Shown one piece after another: positions 19,276 to 31,149 of a DNA stretch of 64,000 bases. The notes under the pieces were generated by a model. The model had not been told where the DNA came from, ran no database searches, and saw only the letters and a program-made list of their open reading frames with translations. Made by a program: the position numbers and the translations under genes. The DNA lies in the NCBI GenBank assembly GCA_910574455.1, contig CAJSYZ010000005.1, forward strand, positions 496,001 through 560,000. Reading direction: 5' to 3'. This DNA is from Trichaptum fuscoviolaceum. Lineage: Eukaryota; Basidiomycota; Agaricomycetes; Hymenochaetales; Trichaptaceae. Positions within the stretch are counted from its first letter, which is position 1; every line of letters begins with the position of its first letter.

Positions 19276-21384
19276 TCAATGCGCACGCGGGACGAAGATG
19301 AGCTTGCACTCCAATGATGCAGGGAAGATGACCTGGGAATGGAATATCAGACCGAGCCCGAAGCTAAACTGATACCACTTACGAAGCTATCCTTCATATC
19401 CATGCTGTGCTCGTCCGTCTCCGGGGCCGACACCACATCGAAGTTCCGCACGATTGTCGCAAGCGCGATGCGAATGACTATCTGCGCCATATTCTGTCCC
19501 CCGCACACGCGCGGGCCGTGTCCGAAGGGGAACATGTGCGCGTTCATCTGCGCGAGGGCGCTCGCCGGGTCGAGCTTCGCCGCGATGCCATCCGAGGATG
19601 CTGCGCCGGATTTCTCGGATTCGAAAAGCGTGGCGGAGTGCGATGGCGAAACCGAGGGAACGGTAATGACCGCGGGGTCGTCCATGATCCAACGGCTGGG
19701 CAGAAAGAGCTCCGGGCTGAAGAAGATATCAGGGCGGCGGTGTGAGGACCAGGCTTGCGAGGCAATGACCGTCCCCGCTGGAAGCTTGTGTCCGAGGACC
19801 ATGTAGTCATCGTTCGGCACAACACGAGGCAGCGGGCTGGGAACAGATGTGTGTACGCGAAGACCTGCCAGACGAATGTGAGAATGATAGTAGAGAACGG
19901 AAAGTTCTGCAGCTAACCTTCTTTGATGACTGCAGTAAGGAATGGGAGCTCCTGGAGCTCGCGGATATCAGGGATCATCCTAGGATCGTCCATCTTGGCA
20001 TCCAGTTCTTGTTGAAGGCGAAGCATGATATCCCGACGACAGCTCAGCTCCCAGAGGATATACGAAAGAGTAGTAGACGTCGTATCAGTACCAGCAACCC
20101 TATCCGAAATGTCAAAGAAATTAGTGCGCATTAAGTCGTCGATTACTCACATGTGGCCCATGCATTCTGAAACGATGTCTTTCTCAGGCATTGGCACATC
20201 GTTGGAGTACTTGTGCTTCAAGAGTCTAGTTACTAGGCCAACCTTCTCACTACTGTCTTCGTCCTTTCCATTGAGGAGCTCAGAGCGGGCTTCCCGGACC
20301 CTGTCACCAACAAACTATTTACATGACCGTCAGTGGCAGGATTTCAAGTGATTTTATAAAAGTGATTTACCCGAGCGATATACGCGTCTGAGCCACAGAA
20401 CTTCTGCCAGCGAGCAACCGGTAAGCGTACCACAAGATCCCACAACCAGACCGGCAGTGCACTTCTCTGTGTAGCTTTCAGCCCCAATCTTCGTTAGAAT
20501 AACATGGTACTCACAAGCAGACCACGTTTCGGGAAATCGTCAATGGCATCGTTCAGTAGATGCGCAGGCTTTCCGCGAAGCATGTGATCCGATAACGAGT
20601 CCATCATTTTGGCGTCGTACATATAGAGATGGGCGCAGTTAAGGTCAGATAATAAGTGCCTGAATACCAGGAGTGTGTCCGTGACAGGATTAGGTAGTTT
20701 GGAGACCTCTGTAAGAAGCTAAGCAAGCTTTCAATTTTTGGAGACGCAGAACAGCGGGAACTGGAACTTACATCGACCAGCTTCAGCATGATTGTGTGAA
20801 TCTCGGGTTGGAACAGGGCAAGATTGGCTGGAATGTAATGAGGCGCATAGCCCTTCTTCTTCACTGCATGGAATCCATGCTCAAGAGTTGTCATCCTGAG
20901 GAAGAAGTATGTTAGGGAACGTACTTCAGCCCGATGATGTGTTCAACGACATACGCATGATCATTCTCGCCGCTGTGATATATGCAAGAAGTCAGAGTCG
21001 GAAAATGGGATAGTTATAATGGGTAACGTACGTCAAGAGACTCTTATAAAAAGTTGTCTTCGCAAGTTTGCTGCTTACTCCGTACACGGATTTCAGAGTT
21101 TGTATGTCCACGAAGATGACCGTGTTCGGATCAACGCGGACGATCGGCCCATACTTCTGAATGAGTTCATCAATGGCGCGGCACCGACGTAAGCGAAGGA
21201 TGTGCGTGGTCATCCAGAAGCTTGATATTGCAGCATACCAGGGGCCCGGAACGGAACGCAGAGGAGAGAGGAAGAGGCGGTAGGTCGCAACGGAGAGGAA
21301 ATAGACAAAGAGTAAAACGAGTGAAATGGAAAGGAGGTCCCCTTGCCTTGCGCTCGAGATGAGGCCCAATAGTGAGGCCATCAT
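19276..21384 (-). CDS. Cytochrome P450 monooxygenase
   Basis: Haem-thiolate monooxygenase anchored in the ER membrane. The N-terminus (from MMASLLGLISS at 21384) has a hydrophobic anchor, then LRSVPGPWYAA, IQKYGPIVRVDPNTV and TLKSVYG. Later exons give the I-helix AGTDTTST (about 20090), the ExxR motif in VIKEGLR split by an intron, and the haem-binding FPFGHGPRVCGG (about 19510). I place a last intron at a GTAAGT donor after MKDSF and an acceptor near 19330; this yields a normal P450 C-terminus, FPASLECKLIFVPRAH, with the stop at 19276-19278. A longer start at 21468 is possible. The substrate cannot be told. No partner gene of an obvious biosynthetic cluster is adjacent. Confidence 0.85.
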
Positions 21385-23300
21385 GGAGACAAAGCGATGA
21401 GAAGCACACGGAATGCGGGGGAGTAAAAAGGTAGGGTACCAACAAGGCACCCAGTTTACTGTGCGCAAACGTTAATATAGGAGCTTTTGACTATGCTTAC
21501 GTGCTGTTGCGTCCGCTTAACAGCAGATTGGCGGTGAATTTGAAATTGAAACAGACGGAGTTAGGGACAAAGTTTACTAGTGCAGCAAATCGTCCATCGA
21601 GAGGGGCTAACGGACGCTTCGCACCCGGAATCGGCAGGCTAAAGGCTACGCGCGTTGGAGTAGCTGAAGCGAGAAACACCAGATAGAAAAATCGGGATGT
21701 TGTATGTGCCTTAGGCCAGTCATCCCCGGAAGAAAGCGCATCGTGTCGTAAACAATTCAGTAGTGAAACCTATGTCTGTTAGCGAATTCGATTCCGCGGC
21801 AAAAGAGATTGCGACAACGTGTGCGGAAAAGACAATCCGCACATACTCGAAGTTAGGAGATGATGGAGAAAGGGAGAGACCGTTATTAGACACGGAGGCG
21901 TTTATCCGGACGAAGAGACATGTTGAGCATTTGACTAGTGAGGGGAAATGTCAGGGTTGGAATACTCGGAACGACACAAGCTGCATACCGGTGGCGGTGG
22001 CCTGAAGTCTGTACGAAAGATTCCCACCAAACTCGTGTTGAGATCGAGCATCGTTATATCAAACCCATTTCCAGCATTACGACCGTGGTTGCTACAAGCG
22101 AGATAAGCGGCGACATGGTCGTCTCGGAAGGGCAATTCACATTTTTGCATTCAATCGATAGCCGGTTTCGAGAATTACGAGTGTAATTGAATACGACCCG
22201 CCTCAGATTGCAGCTGATCGAGCCAAGCTACAGTTTCGTGGCCAGACTCGGCTGGCTTGAGCTTTCCAAGCCGCCGCATCAGATGCACCAGTGTCGCTCA
22301 TGATGTCGGAACTTGTTCTCGACATACATAGAGGAGGACCTAAGAGAAATATACAAGACGTGAGCTACTTGTAAGCAGGAAATACATGTTGAGCAACAAT
22401 CATTCGCTGCAAGGTGTTGAGTGTTCGAAGAGAAGGAGAAGGATGAAGGGAACATCGAAAGGGTTAATTTAATCTGTATTGATTACGTACCTTTTTTCCA
22501 TCATATCTAACAGATGGCACGCGTTATTGACGCGACGCGACTCGGACTCGCGGAGTACCAAAACACCTTTACCCCAAACCATGACCTGCGTTGCTGCGCG
22601 AAAGAAAGGAAGAAGTCGAGAGTGAGGAGTAAACCGGACAGAAACTATATGTTCTGAGGTTTGTCCGAGTCATATGTTTCGTGCACAAATAACCGCTGTC
22701 AGATTCGACATATTACAGTGGAAGACGGCCAAGAGACTCTCGTACGTTGCTTGGACATCGTAATGGATGCAGCATCAACACCCAATCTCTGGAGCTTAGA
22801 AACTTGTGAGACTTGTATTGAAGAGTTCATTATAAGGTACGTTAAAGGTTACATTATTCTATCCTACCCAAACTCACGATTCGGCTATTATGATGGAGCC
22901 TGGATGCCAACTAGATGCTCATAGACTGTGTGCCTATTAAATTGCGTATGTTCTCTTTTCAGGCTAACTCACAATGAGATCACTTGACTATATGCGTCTT
23001 ATTGTATTTTCCTTGCAGAAGTTGTGCGGCCAACTGCATCCACAAACCACCGAACGCCGATGGATACGCCTATAGGAAATCGCACCGACAGATGCAGAAG
23101 CGGCGCAGCGGAGGTACGTCGTCTCCAGTGCTCTGTTGTTCATCAAAGACGCCAACCCAGGTCCGGATTTCCTCGAGGTCGTCGTAGCCGTTAACATAAC
23201 CGGTGGTAACTACTTCAGGTTTTCTTTCCTGCAAACAAAGGCGAAGAAGAGCTTGGTGTGTCCTGGGAGATCTGCATGCTCCTTGGAATGTCCACCCTGG
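21385..23300. other. Intergenic stretch, no confident gene
   Basis: Several frames of 60-120 codons on both strands, none with a domain I recognise. It contains the promoter side of the P450 ending at 21384. A frame at 22661-22924 is Cys-containing but has no clear splice partners. Confidence 0.4.
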
Positions 23301-23319
23301 TTCCGGTCGAGGCGCGATT

Positions 23320-23581
23320 GCACAGCGCACGTCACGAGCCGGATACATATTACGAAGTTATTCGAGATCGGAAAGGAGGGGTTTTCTCTTCTGTTGATCA
23401 GCGGTACAAGGACGGCTATCTCCCTGGAAAAGTGGCGTACTATAATGCGCTGAAACCATACTTCAAGAACTTGGAACTGAAACTGATCGAAAGAGGCGGG
23501 AGCTATGTCATTTTCCTCGAAAATCCAACGGGCGTTATGGATGCGATCGAAGAGAGTATAGACACCGAAATATTTCACTAA
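23320..23581 (+). pseudogene. Decayed alpha/beta-hydrolase C-terminal fragment
   Basis: The final codons resemble the C-terminal third of the paralogues at 34765 and 36098: DGYLPGKVAYYNALKPYFKN, then LIERGGSYVIFLEN and a Met-Asp-rich end. In the intact paralogue the catalytic His is in GGSHAVHLEN; here the same place reads GGSYVIFLEN, so the His is lost. No N-terminal part (HGF oxyanion block, GWSYGG nucleophile) is found upstream on this strand. I read it as an old third copy reduced to its tail. Alternatively it is the end of a divergent unrecognised gene. Confidence 0.5.
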
Positions 23582-23973
23582 ACTGTATGGATGCCGAAGA
23601 GAAGCCGACTATTCAAGCTCAGTCAGTGCTTACCCGGCCGCCGGGTTCGACTTCGTTCTTCGCCAAGGCATTCTTTCTCTCTCCCTTTTTTCGACAAATC
23701 TTCGCTGTCCTGTCTGTCAACCTATGCGAATCATCGCGCTCGCGACGAGGCAGCATGTCAATGAAAAATCAAGATAAACATATCGAAGTTGGCTGGGGGC
23801 TGGTTGATCGAATCTTGCGCTGGTTTCTCTACTGTATAGGATGTTCCTTATCGAAGCCCAGGGCCGCATGACAACTTCTGATCTCATGAATGCGGGATTC
23901 TCGACGTTCATCGCCCAACGCTCAACCTTTCGTTTGTAGTGAACCACTCCGACGTCGGTGATTCGAACTCGTG

Positions 23974-26340
23974 ATGGGTTTGGTGGCAGAAGTTGTGACG
24001 GCACTGTGCGTTGCGGGGGCCGTGAAAGTGACGCTCGACGCCGTACTAGCGCTCAAAAGAGGATTTTCAACTCTCGGGTACGTCGCCGAACAATCGTCAG
24101 ACAATTTTATCATTTTACACGTCGAGCAGAGATTGTCCCGGGAAGCATCGACTATGGATGCATCCTTTCCATACCTCTGCGCTCGCGACCGCGTCGTTCT
24201 TTCCACCACGGGGATGGATGGCTCATTACGAGGGCAAATTCTGGAGTAAGTTTTCATGTACAAGTACGCTTGTTTTTTCTGACTATTCCCTTTCGTAGTG
24301 TACGCCAAGCAAGGAAGCACGATACTCAGCGCATGTGTGGTTTGGGACGCGACACCTATGTTCTGGCTCGCCGATGCCGATGCCATCAAGGCTGTCACTT
24401 CGGACAGATTCACTTTTAAGAAGGAAGTGGAAGCGGTGAGTGTGTTTGCGGTTAAACTGTAATATAACCTTTCTTACGAAATTTACAACCTAGTATGAGG
24501 CGTTGAACATCTACGGACTCAACCTTGTCAGTACGGAGGGGGACGAATGGAGGAGGCATCTGGGTATTGCCGGGCCAGCTTTCAACGAAGTGCGTAAAAG
24601 CTTAGTCTTTCTTCGGAGGGTGTTGCTAAATCATATGAAAGGCCAACTACATATTAAATTGGTCAGAGACACACAAAATAGCGACACAGTGGTTTGAAGA
24701 GCTGGACTTGAATCCAGAGATTGCCACCAACGGAGCGCTGGTAGACGTGAAGAAAGTCATGACCCAGGTAACGCTGCTCGTCATTTCTGCCGCGGGCTTT
24801 GGTATGCGTTCCCCGTGGTCTGTGTTCTCCGAGACCTCGGACGCGAAGGCGCACAAGGCAGCCAGCACGTCCGAGTTGATGCCGTTCCACACCGCGCTGG
24901 CGCTGACGATCGAAAAGCTTTTCGTCAAGGTGTTGACGCCCACCTTCGCGTACGCATTGCCTTTCCGTCTCCCATGGCTTTCCGACGAGCTGGACACTTC
25001 ACGGATCGCTTTTGACAGTTTGAAGAGACACATGCTGGATCTCGTGGCGTCGGCTAGGAATGGAGAGAAGGGAGAGGCGAACCTTTTGCGGCGGCTGGTG
25101 CAGGCTAATGATGCTGCCCAAGCCCGTGGTGGTGAAACAGCCGAGAAGGGAACGCTGACGGACGGAGAACTCTTGAGCAATATATTCGTGCGTTCTTCCT
25201 CTTATTCGGAAACACTTCGGTTCCCGCTCATCATGGAGCTCTTTACCTCACCAGGCGTTTCTGCTAGCTGGACATGGTGAGTAGAATTTAATTCGACTTC
25301 TGCAAATTGACAATAACTCCTCTTATGGCTGTTAGAGACGTCTGCTCACACACTCACTTTCGCCGTCATGCTTCTCGCACTTTATCCGGACGTTCAGAAG
25401 AGGATGCGAGAGGAGGTCCTACAAATATGGCCATCTCCAGATGACTTTGCATCTTCTTCCTATAAGAGGGATTTAGACAAACTTGTACGTTACTGTAATT
25501 CCTGTACATACTGTATTTCACAGCTCATTCTTGCCTATCACAGGAGTACACCCTGTCTGTCTTTCGAGAAACTTTGCGTTGCTTCCCGTCCGAACCCCGC
25601 TTGAACAAAGTCGTTGACGCCGACGCTGTTTTGACTGGAACTCGTTTCACGCCAACGGTACCCCCGAAGGTGCCGGAGTCAACGTTTGACGGCGGCCTCA
25701 CCAATGTCGAGTTTAAACGCGACGAGTTGACCGAAAGCAAGTTTTCGGTGCACATTCCGAAGGGGAGCGTCGTCACCATGGATATCTGGGCAACGCACAT
25801 GAATCGTATGTACCTTTAAGCTACACTCTATCCGGCCTCTACGCGTTCAGCTACAACCTATCTAATCGCCATGTTACTTTCTTATCTGCAGCGTTGATAT
25901 GGGGCCCGGACGCACACATATTTAGACCAGACCGATTTATCGACAGGGATGACTATAAATGGCCTCGCGATGCTTGTACGTAAATACTTATTTTCATCAT
26001 GAGGCTATGCCTGTCTGTACCATCTTGTCTCTAAGCGGAAAGTGTCAATTCTCTTATCGCTCTTCTGATCTTCCTGTTCTCACCCATTCTGACACACCGT
26101 TCTCGCACAGTCCTCGCCTTCTCAGCGGGCGCGCGTGGCTGCATTGGCAAACGTTTCTCGATCACCGAAAGCATCTGCCTTCTCGCGAGCCTCGTGCGAC
26201 ACTACGAAATCCTTCTCCCTGATGACGTTGATGCTCGAAGTGCGTCGGAGGACTTCAAGCGCCACGCTCTGAAGTGGACCACCGGCATCACCCTGACACC
26301 CGTACATGCGTTTGTGCGCCTTCGGAAGTACACCGAATGA
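23974..26340 (+). CDS. Cytochrome P450 monooxygenase
   Basis: Starts MGLVAEVVTALCVAG, a membrane anchor. Splicing the short exons gives DCPGKHRLWMHP, WMYAKQGSTILSACVVW, FWLADADAIKAVTSDRF, IYGLNLVSTEGDEWRRHLG and a long central exon (24666-25180). The I-helix FLLAGHETSAHTL is formed across an intron at about 25277-25335. ExxR is in FRETLR (about 25565), FIDRDDYKWPRDA follows, and the haem loop FSAGARGCIGKRFS is at about 26118. The stop is at 26338. Length and motif order are normal and no break is visible. It is transcribed away from the minus-strand P450 at 19276 and the two are not close in sequence, so this is not a recent tandem duplication. Confidence 0.85.
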
Positions 26341-26872
26341 AAACACCATCGTCGACGACGACACATCATATCATATATGAGCTGTCTTCGGAGTAGAGCT
26401 TTCGTGGCCAGGATGGTTTTAAAGTATAGATAACGTCGGTGCGCAACTCGGCCGTAGACGCCCTAACCTGGCCGGCCCTGCCATCAGATCACTCGGAAGC
26501 CCATCTCACGCCACTTGGTTTGTAGCACTAGTTATGTGAAATACGAGTTGTATGAATTTTTAAGTCCTGCTATTGCAAACATAGCTTTTTAATTCGTCAG
26601 TGGGAACAGATGTCTCCGCATGTCTGTACATATACGCCTTCCCTCTTTGCTCTTTGCCCCAGGACGACTGTTGGTCCTCAAGGTAACGACCTCTATCGTC
26701 GTCGTCAACACCCTCCCCTAGTATCCCCATCATCAAACCTTCCCTTCCCCGGGTGCCTCACCAGTTCGTACTTTGGCTCTGTTCGTCCGCCGAGTCGGGA
26801 GTTGTATAAAGGCAGAGGGTTGCTTCCTCTTCGGTGACCCCTTACTCTTAGCCAGGAAGCTAAACAAACACT

Positions 26873-28115
26873 ATGTCAAGTAATGAGGCCCTGGCTGGCC
26901 TTGGCACGGTGGCAGCTGCTCAGTTGAAGGTTTCTCAATATTTGAACATCGCATCGTTAGCTGTGCGTATTCCTTGTTGGATAACACAAATAGAGAAAGC
27001 TAATTAACTTGTTAAGGCGTTCGTATGGGATGCTCTGCTTCATGCTGATCAGGACTATGACCTGGTCTTTGGGCGTCGGATTGGTGTCCCGACAGTAGCA
27101 TACTTTCTCTCGCGGTATGTATCATTATCATGTACTAGGGGAAGGCTTGCGACTCAACATTATGTAGGTTAACAACACTGTTATACATCGTCACTGTCGC
27201 AGTATATCAAAGTAAGTATGCTCCGGACTGATAAGTCATTTGGAATATGCCACTGACAGAAACTCTACTTCTTCTCCTTGCCAGTTGGAGAAATCGGCGA
27301 CTGTCAAAAGCTTCTCATAGTGATCGGGGTAACCTTCGCCGTCGCTATCCCCGCCACGTCGTATCTCTTTCTTCTCCGCGTCTGCGCGGTCTTCAGCCGG
27401 GACCGAATTTTGTCCTGGGGATTTCGTATCCTGTGGGTTGTGGTGCTCGGAGCATCGCTCACCGCACCATTTGCAATCACCGGCGTGCACATTGGAAATA
27501 CAATGTACTGCATGGATATGCTAGTTCAACCTTACATCTCCTCCGGCATCATCGCCTCGACCATTAATGACACCGTCGTCTTCCTCGCCATCTCGTGGCG
27601 GCTTCTCGACAACCCAGCGGTGAGAAGCAGCTTCGGAGATCGGCTGAGAGCATTCATGGGTCGGCAGACGGCGCTCCCCTTTCTCTCCAAAGGCTTACTC
27701 CACAGTGGACAGTCGTATTACATGTAAGTCACTATCATCCCCGGACTGTGTCGTCTCTTTTCCTTTTACTGACTAGTGCGGTAAAAATAGGATCGCAGTG
27801 GCCGGAAATATCTCTAGCATGGCTTTGATCCTGTCACCTTCGATCCCTCCCGCGCTGAGGTGCCTGCTTCCCGTGCCTAACTTGACCATCACGAATGCGA
27901 TGGCGTGCAAGGTATTTCGGGACATGAAACTCGGGCGCATTCACTCTGATCCAATATCGGACCTATCATATTCGCTGCCCTCGATTTATCAGGACTCTGG
28001 CTTCGTGAGCAAGGAGAACGCTAGTCACCGAACACCCCCTGTTCAGTTGACGATCATGATTCAGTCAGAGTGCTCTCTGTCCTCCGATCATGATAGAACC
28101 TCTGGGATGCCTTAG
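26873..28115 (+). CDS. DUF6533-type multi-pass membrane protein
   Basis: The ATG at 26873 opens MSSNEALAGLGTVAAAQLKV, and the following SQYLNIASLAAFVWDALL spans the first intron (26963-27016). Together with the next exons (FGRRIGVPTVAYFLSRLTTLLYIVTVAVYQ split by an intron) this is the DUF6533 domain of basidiomycete membrane proteins. Further hydrophobic segments follow: VIGVTFAVAIPATSYLFLL, ILWVVVLGASLTAPFAI and IIASTINDTVVFLAISW, for about seven membrane spans in all. The tail is soluble. The family is large and lineage-specific, and its function is not established. The layout recalls 7TM receptors, but there is no sequence match to STE3 pheromone receptors. Confidence 0.75.
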
Positions 28116-29222
28116 GAGTACCAAGAGACTTGCTCTTCTCCTTATATCTTAAGTTATTTAAAACGAGACTATGTGTATGATTAGTTAGAATGCTCTTTCC
28201 TATTTACAAAGGCTTTCATGAATGGCAGATGGTTAGTAAATACTATCATCAGTACAGGACACTTTCGGAATAAGGTTAATCTCTCCTCTTGGCAACATCT
28301 TTTTATGCTGAAACCGACTACCTTTCTTTCGACTCAGAATCTTCTGTTCGTACTTATTAATATATCAACACAAAAATAGAACTTGATTAAAAACGTGAAC
28401 GCAACAACGACAAGGCAAGATCAATGCCCGGTACCTAAGGCTACATGCATGTATGTAGTTGGCGTAGGAATACGAAGCAGATTCACGACACTTCGACATT
28501 GGCAGGCCTGATGATGAGAAGTCGAGCTTCCAGTCTGTTCGGATAACTTGAATTACATCTCTATAATTTCTTAGTATGCATGACAGGAACGATGCTCGCG
28601 GGATCAATATCCACGCAGCAGTTGATATCGAAGTCAGTAAAGAAGATTGATGAATGAACAGGTCAGGGGGTATGCCTCGTACTCTGCCGGAAGGTCAGAT
28701 CTCGCTTGTGTCCATAGTCGTCGGCTGTGTAAGGAAAACGATCGAGCTGGCAATACAACACAGCGCCGATCACTTACCTCGGGAAATGCCGACTCGGAGA
28801 TCAGCCTGAGTATGTTGTACATCCACGCCGATGTACAGTACGTAGTATCCGTAAGTAAGTCACATCACACATACTAGGAGGAGTTAATGCGACACCAAAG
28901 TCGTAATCAATGACATATAATAAATCAAACATCTGTGTAGAAAGTCGAAGGAGCTAAAGGACTATACAGATGTGGAAATGCTACACATCCTGCTTAAAAA
29001 GAGACAACATGGAACAAAGAGCGAGTTCAACAAGTAATCCCTTGATGGTACAATCTCTGAGACAATAAATAAAGTAAAAATCGAGCGTTTAATAGAACGA
29101 AAGAATTTGCATATCTAACATGTATAGTGAGCAATGAGGCGACCACGAAGAAATAATATCGGAACATACCTGGCTTCCGTCAAAGAAGAACGGATGTGTA
29201 GTACGCGAAGGTCGTAGTACAC
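28116..29222. other. Intergenic stretch, no gene recognised
   Basis: AT-rich with frames under 85 codons. It lies between the DUF6533 stop and the pheromone stop, two convergent genes. Confidence 0.4.
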
Positions 29223-29405
29223 TCAAGCGACGACGCAGTAGGTGTTGCTCGAACCGCCAGTCTCGTGGGTAACAGGGACGTCAGACTCGGGGTTCTGTGC
29301 AACGACGCAGTAGGTGTTGCTTGATCCGCCAGTCTCGTAGGTGACGGGGACGCTCGTCTCCGAAGCGGAGGTGGATGCGACAGTGATGGTGGTGAAGGAG
29401 TCCAT
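29223..29405 (-). CDS. CaaX lipopeptide mating-pheromone precursor with two tandem peptide units
   Basis: 60 codons, no intron. Begins MDSFTTI, the usual opening of Agaricomycete pheromone precursors, and ends YCVVA, a CaaX box for farnesylation, removal of VVA and carboxyl methylation. A 24-residue unit is repeated: VPVTYETGGSSNTYCVVA plus the spacer QNPESD, then VPVTHETGGSSNTYCVVA and stop. At the DNA level the repeat period is 72 bp. The mature peptide would be about ETGGSSNTYC with a lipidated Cys, cut near the Glu as in known precursors. A TATAAAAGG box lies about 90 bp upstream of the ATG. No STE3-type receptor is found in the window, so it may belong to a mating-type B locus outside it or be an orphan pheromone gene. 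Confidence 0.85.
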   Translation of the reverse strand: MDSFTTITVASTSASETSVPVTYETGGSSNTYCVVAQNPESDVPVTHETGGSSNTYCVVA

Positions 29406-29491
29406 TGTAGTAGGGGAAGTTGGATGTTGGCTGGGTGGATAAGACGCGGAGTGTGTTTCGTTGTCTGAGGAGTCCTGGTGAAGAAAGGAGA

Positions 29492-29500
29492 CCTTTTATA
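29492..29500 (-). promoter_or_regulatory. TATA box of the pheromone gene
   Basis: TATAAAAGG on the minus strand, about 90 bp before the ATG at 29405, followed by a pyrimidine-rich leader with CAACATCCAACTTCCCC-type sequence before the start. Confidence 0.6.
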
Positions 29501-31149
29501 CGATTTTGACCCTCTCTTCGATCTCTCAATACTCATCGTTTTCCACAATGCAAAGAGTCTCTTCAACCGCATTTCAGGCACCGAGAGCTAAGCCGTTTGG
29601 CCATCCGCACAGCAAAGAGGCAAGCCGAGGTCGAGAATAATAGACAACAAAAGAAAGCGGAATAATGTACGAGAGGCCATCGGGTCTCCTTGACGATGAA
29701 GCGTCTGAGCAATGTAGATCCTCCTTTTGTTGCACCTCGGCATCCGACACTGGACCTCGGGCTAGATGTGGTAGAGTGGTAAGTTAGTAGAAGGTGATAA
29801 GAGCAGGCAAGACAAAATAGACTTTAACCTTTCGTGGACCCTTACTGGTCGAAGTCGTCTGGATTCTGGACCATCGAACAAGAGTAGGTGCCTGAACCAC
29901 AGGGGTAAGGACGTACAGACGAGAAGTACGAAGCCATTTAAATAAGAAGATAGTAACTTAGAATAACAGTGACGAGATGGTCGCCAGAACAAAAGTTCAA
30001 GCATAAAAGTATAGCATAGAGTTACGAAATTTAGTATAAGCTTCGCGAGGATCCCGAAGGCTGCTAGCAGCGCAAAGGGTTTGTAGGTTGTAGCTGTACA
30101 GCCTTTCGAGCTTGAAAGGTGGTTTAAGGGGTGATCGGATGTCTCGGAGAATATGCAGCGTCACTTGGCGTTGATCCCAAGAATTCAAAGTCCAGTAACG
30201 TTCAACAATGAAGTTTATTGTCAGTCAGCTCATGAGATATGTAAATTGAGGCTGAAGCTCTAGATGTTTGCGATAAGATATGACGAAGTTTGTTCAACAG
30301 TAGAACTGCCGCCAGGCGGACAATAATAGTTCTCAGAAGGTTGGGATTGATGTAATTTCTTGATTAGCCTGGACGGCAAGCAAAGCAAACCGCTGAGTCT
30401 ATCCTGCATCTTGTGAGTCTTCTGTGAGTTGAGGTCGTCGAGAATGCAAAACTAGAACACGGGATGAACTAAACCGATAAATCCTTCACCCCGCACTTGA
30501 TAATCAAAACCGAAACTTGTGCAATTCTGAGGGAATAATGTCTACATCACAGTGTGACGACTGGTGGACATCAATCCTTGTCCAACCTGTTAGTACTTCA
30601 TGAAGGAAGAAAACCACTTGTAACCTGCCTTGATCGTCGAGCGTTGGGTGACTGAATGAAGTGGCATTTGTTTTCAGACCACCGATCTTGGATCCCCAAG
30701 TGCATCATAGCTCGTCCAGATCGCAATATTTAGTGTGTTTGTTCGGCGCAAACTCAGAGGATATAAAGCAGTGGTACTTTCGTCGACGAAGCCCCAAATC
30801 CTCTTTCCCTCCCACTTCCACCAACTCTCAGCCAGAAATGCTAGCACAGCAGCAGCAGCCGATCAGCCCTTTTGATGAAGGCGATCACCGAGAACATCGC
30901 ACTATTCGTACTTTCTCAGCTATAAACCACTGAGCAGTGTCCATAGTAAGCCCATTGGGAGCAAGGGAATGGCTGTGAAATTGTCGTTGCTGTCGAAGAG
31001 GCCCGGTTTGTGCTAAGCGAGACAGTGGCACGGATTTGGTATCCGCGTCATCATCCGACTCGGATTCAGCCTGAGCCACGCTCGCAGGCAAACCCGCAGC
31101 TCCGAGTCTGCTCGACGTTCACCAGGCTCATACGCATCGCTACTCAACG
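29501..31149. other. Intergenic stretch, no gene recognised
   Basis: Holds the upstream regions of the pheromone gene (minus) and Sec24 (plus). A frame at 30838-30933 begins MLAQQQQPIS but has no family resemblance. Confidence 0.4.

Noticed and set aside
26873..28115. Seven-span protein near the pheromone gene as its STE3 receptor
   Set aside because: The N-terminal block is DUF6533 and none of the STE3 signature segments are present.
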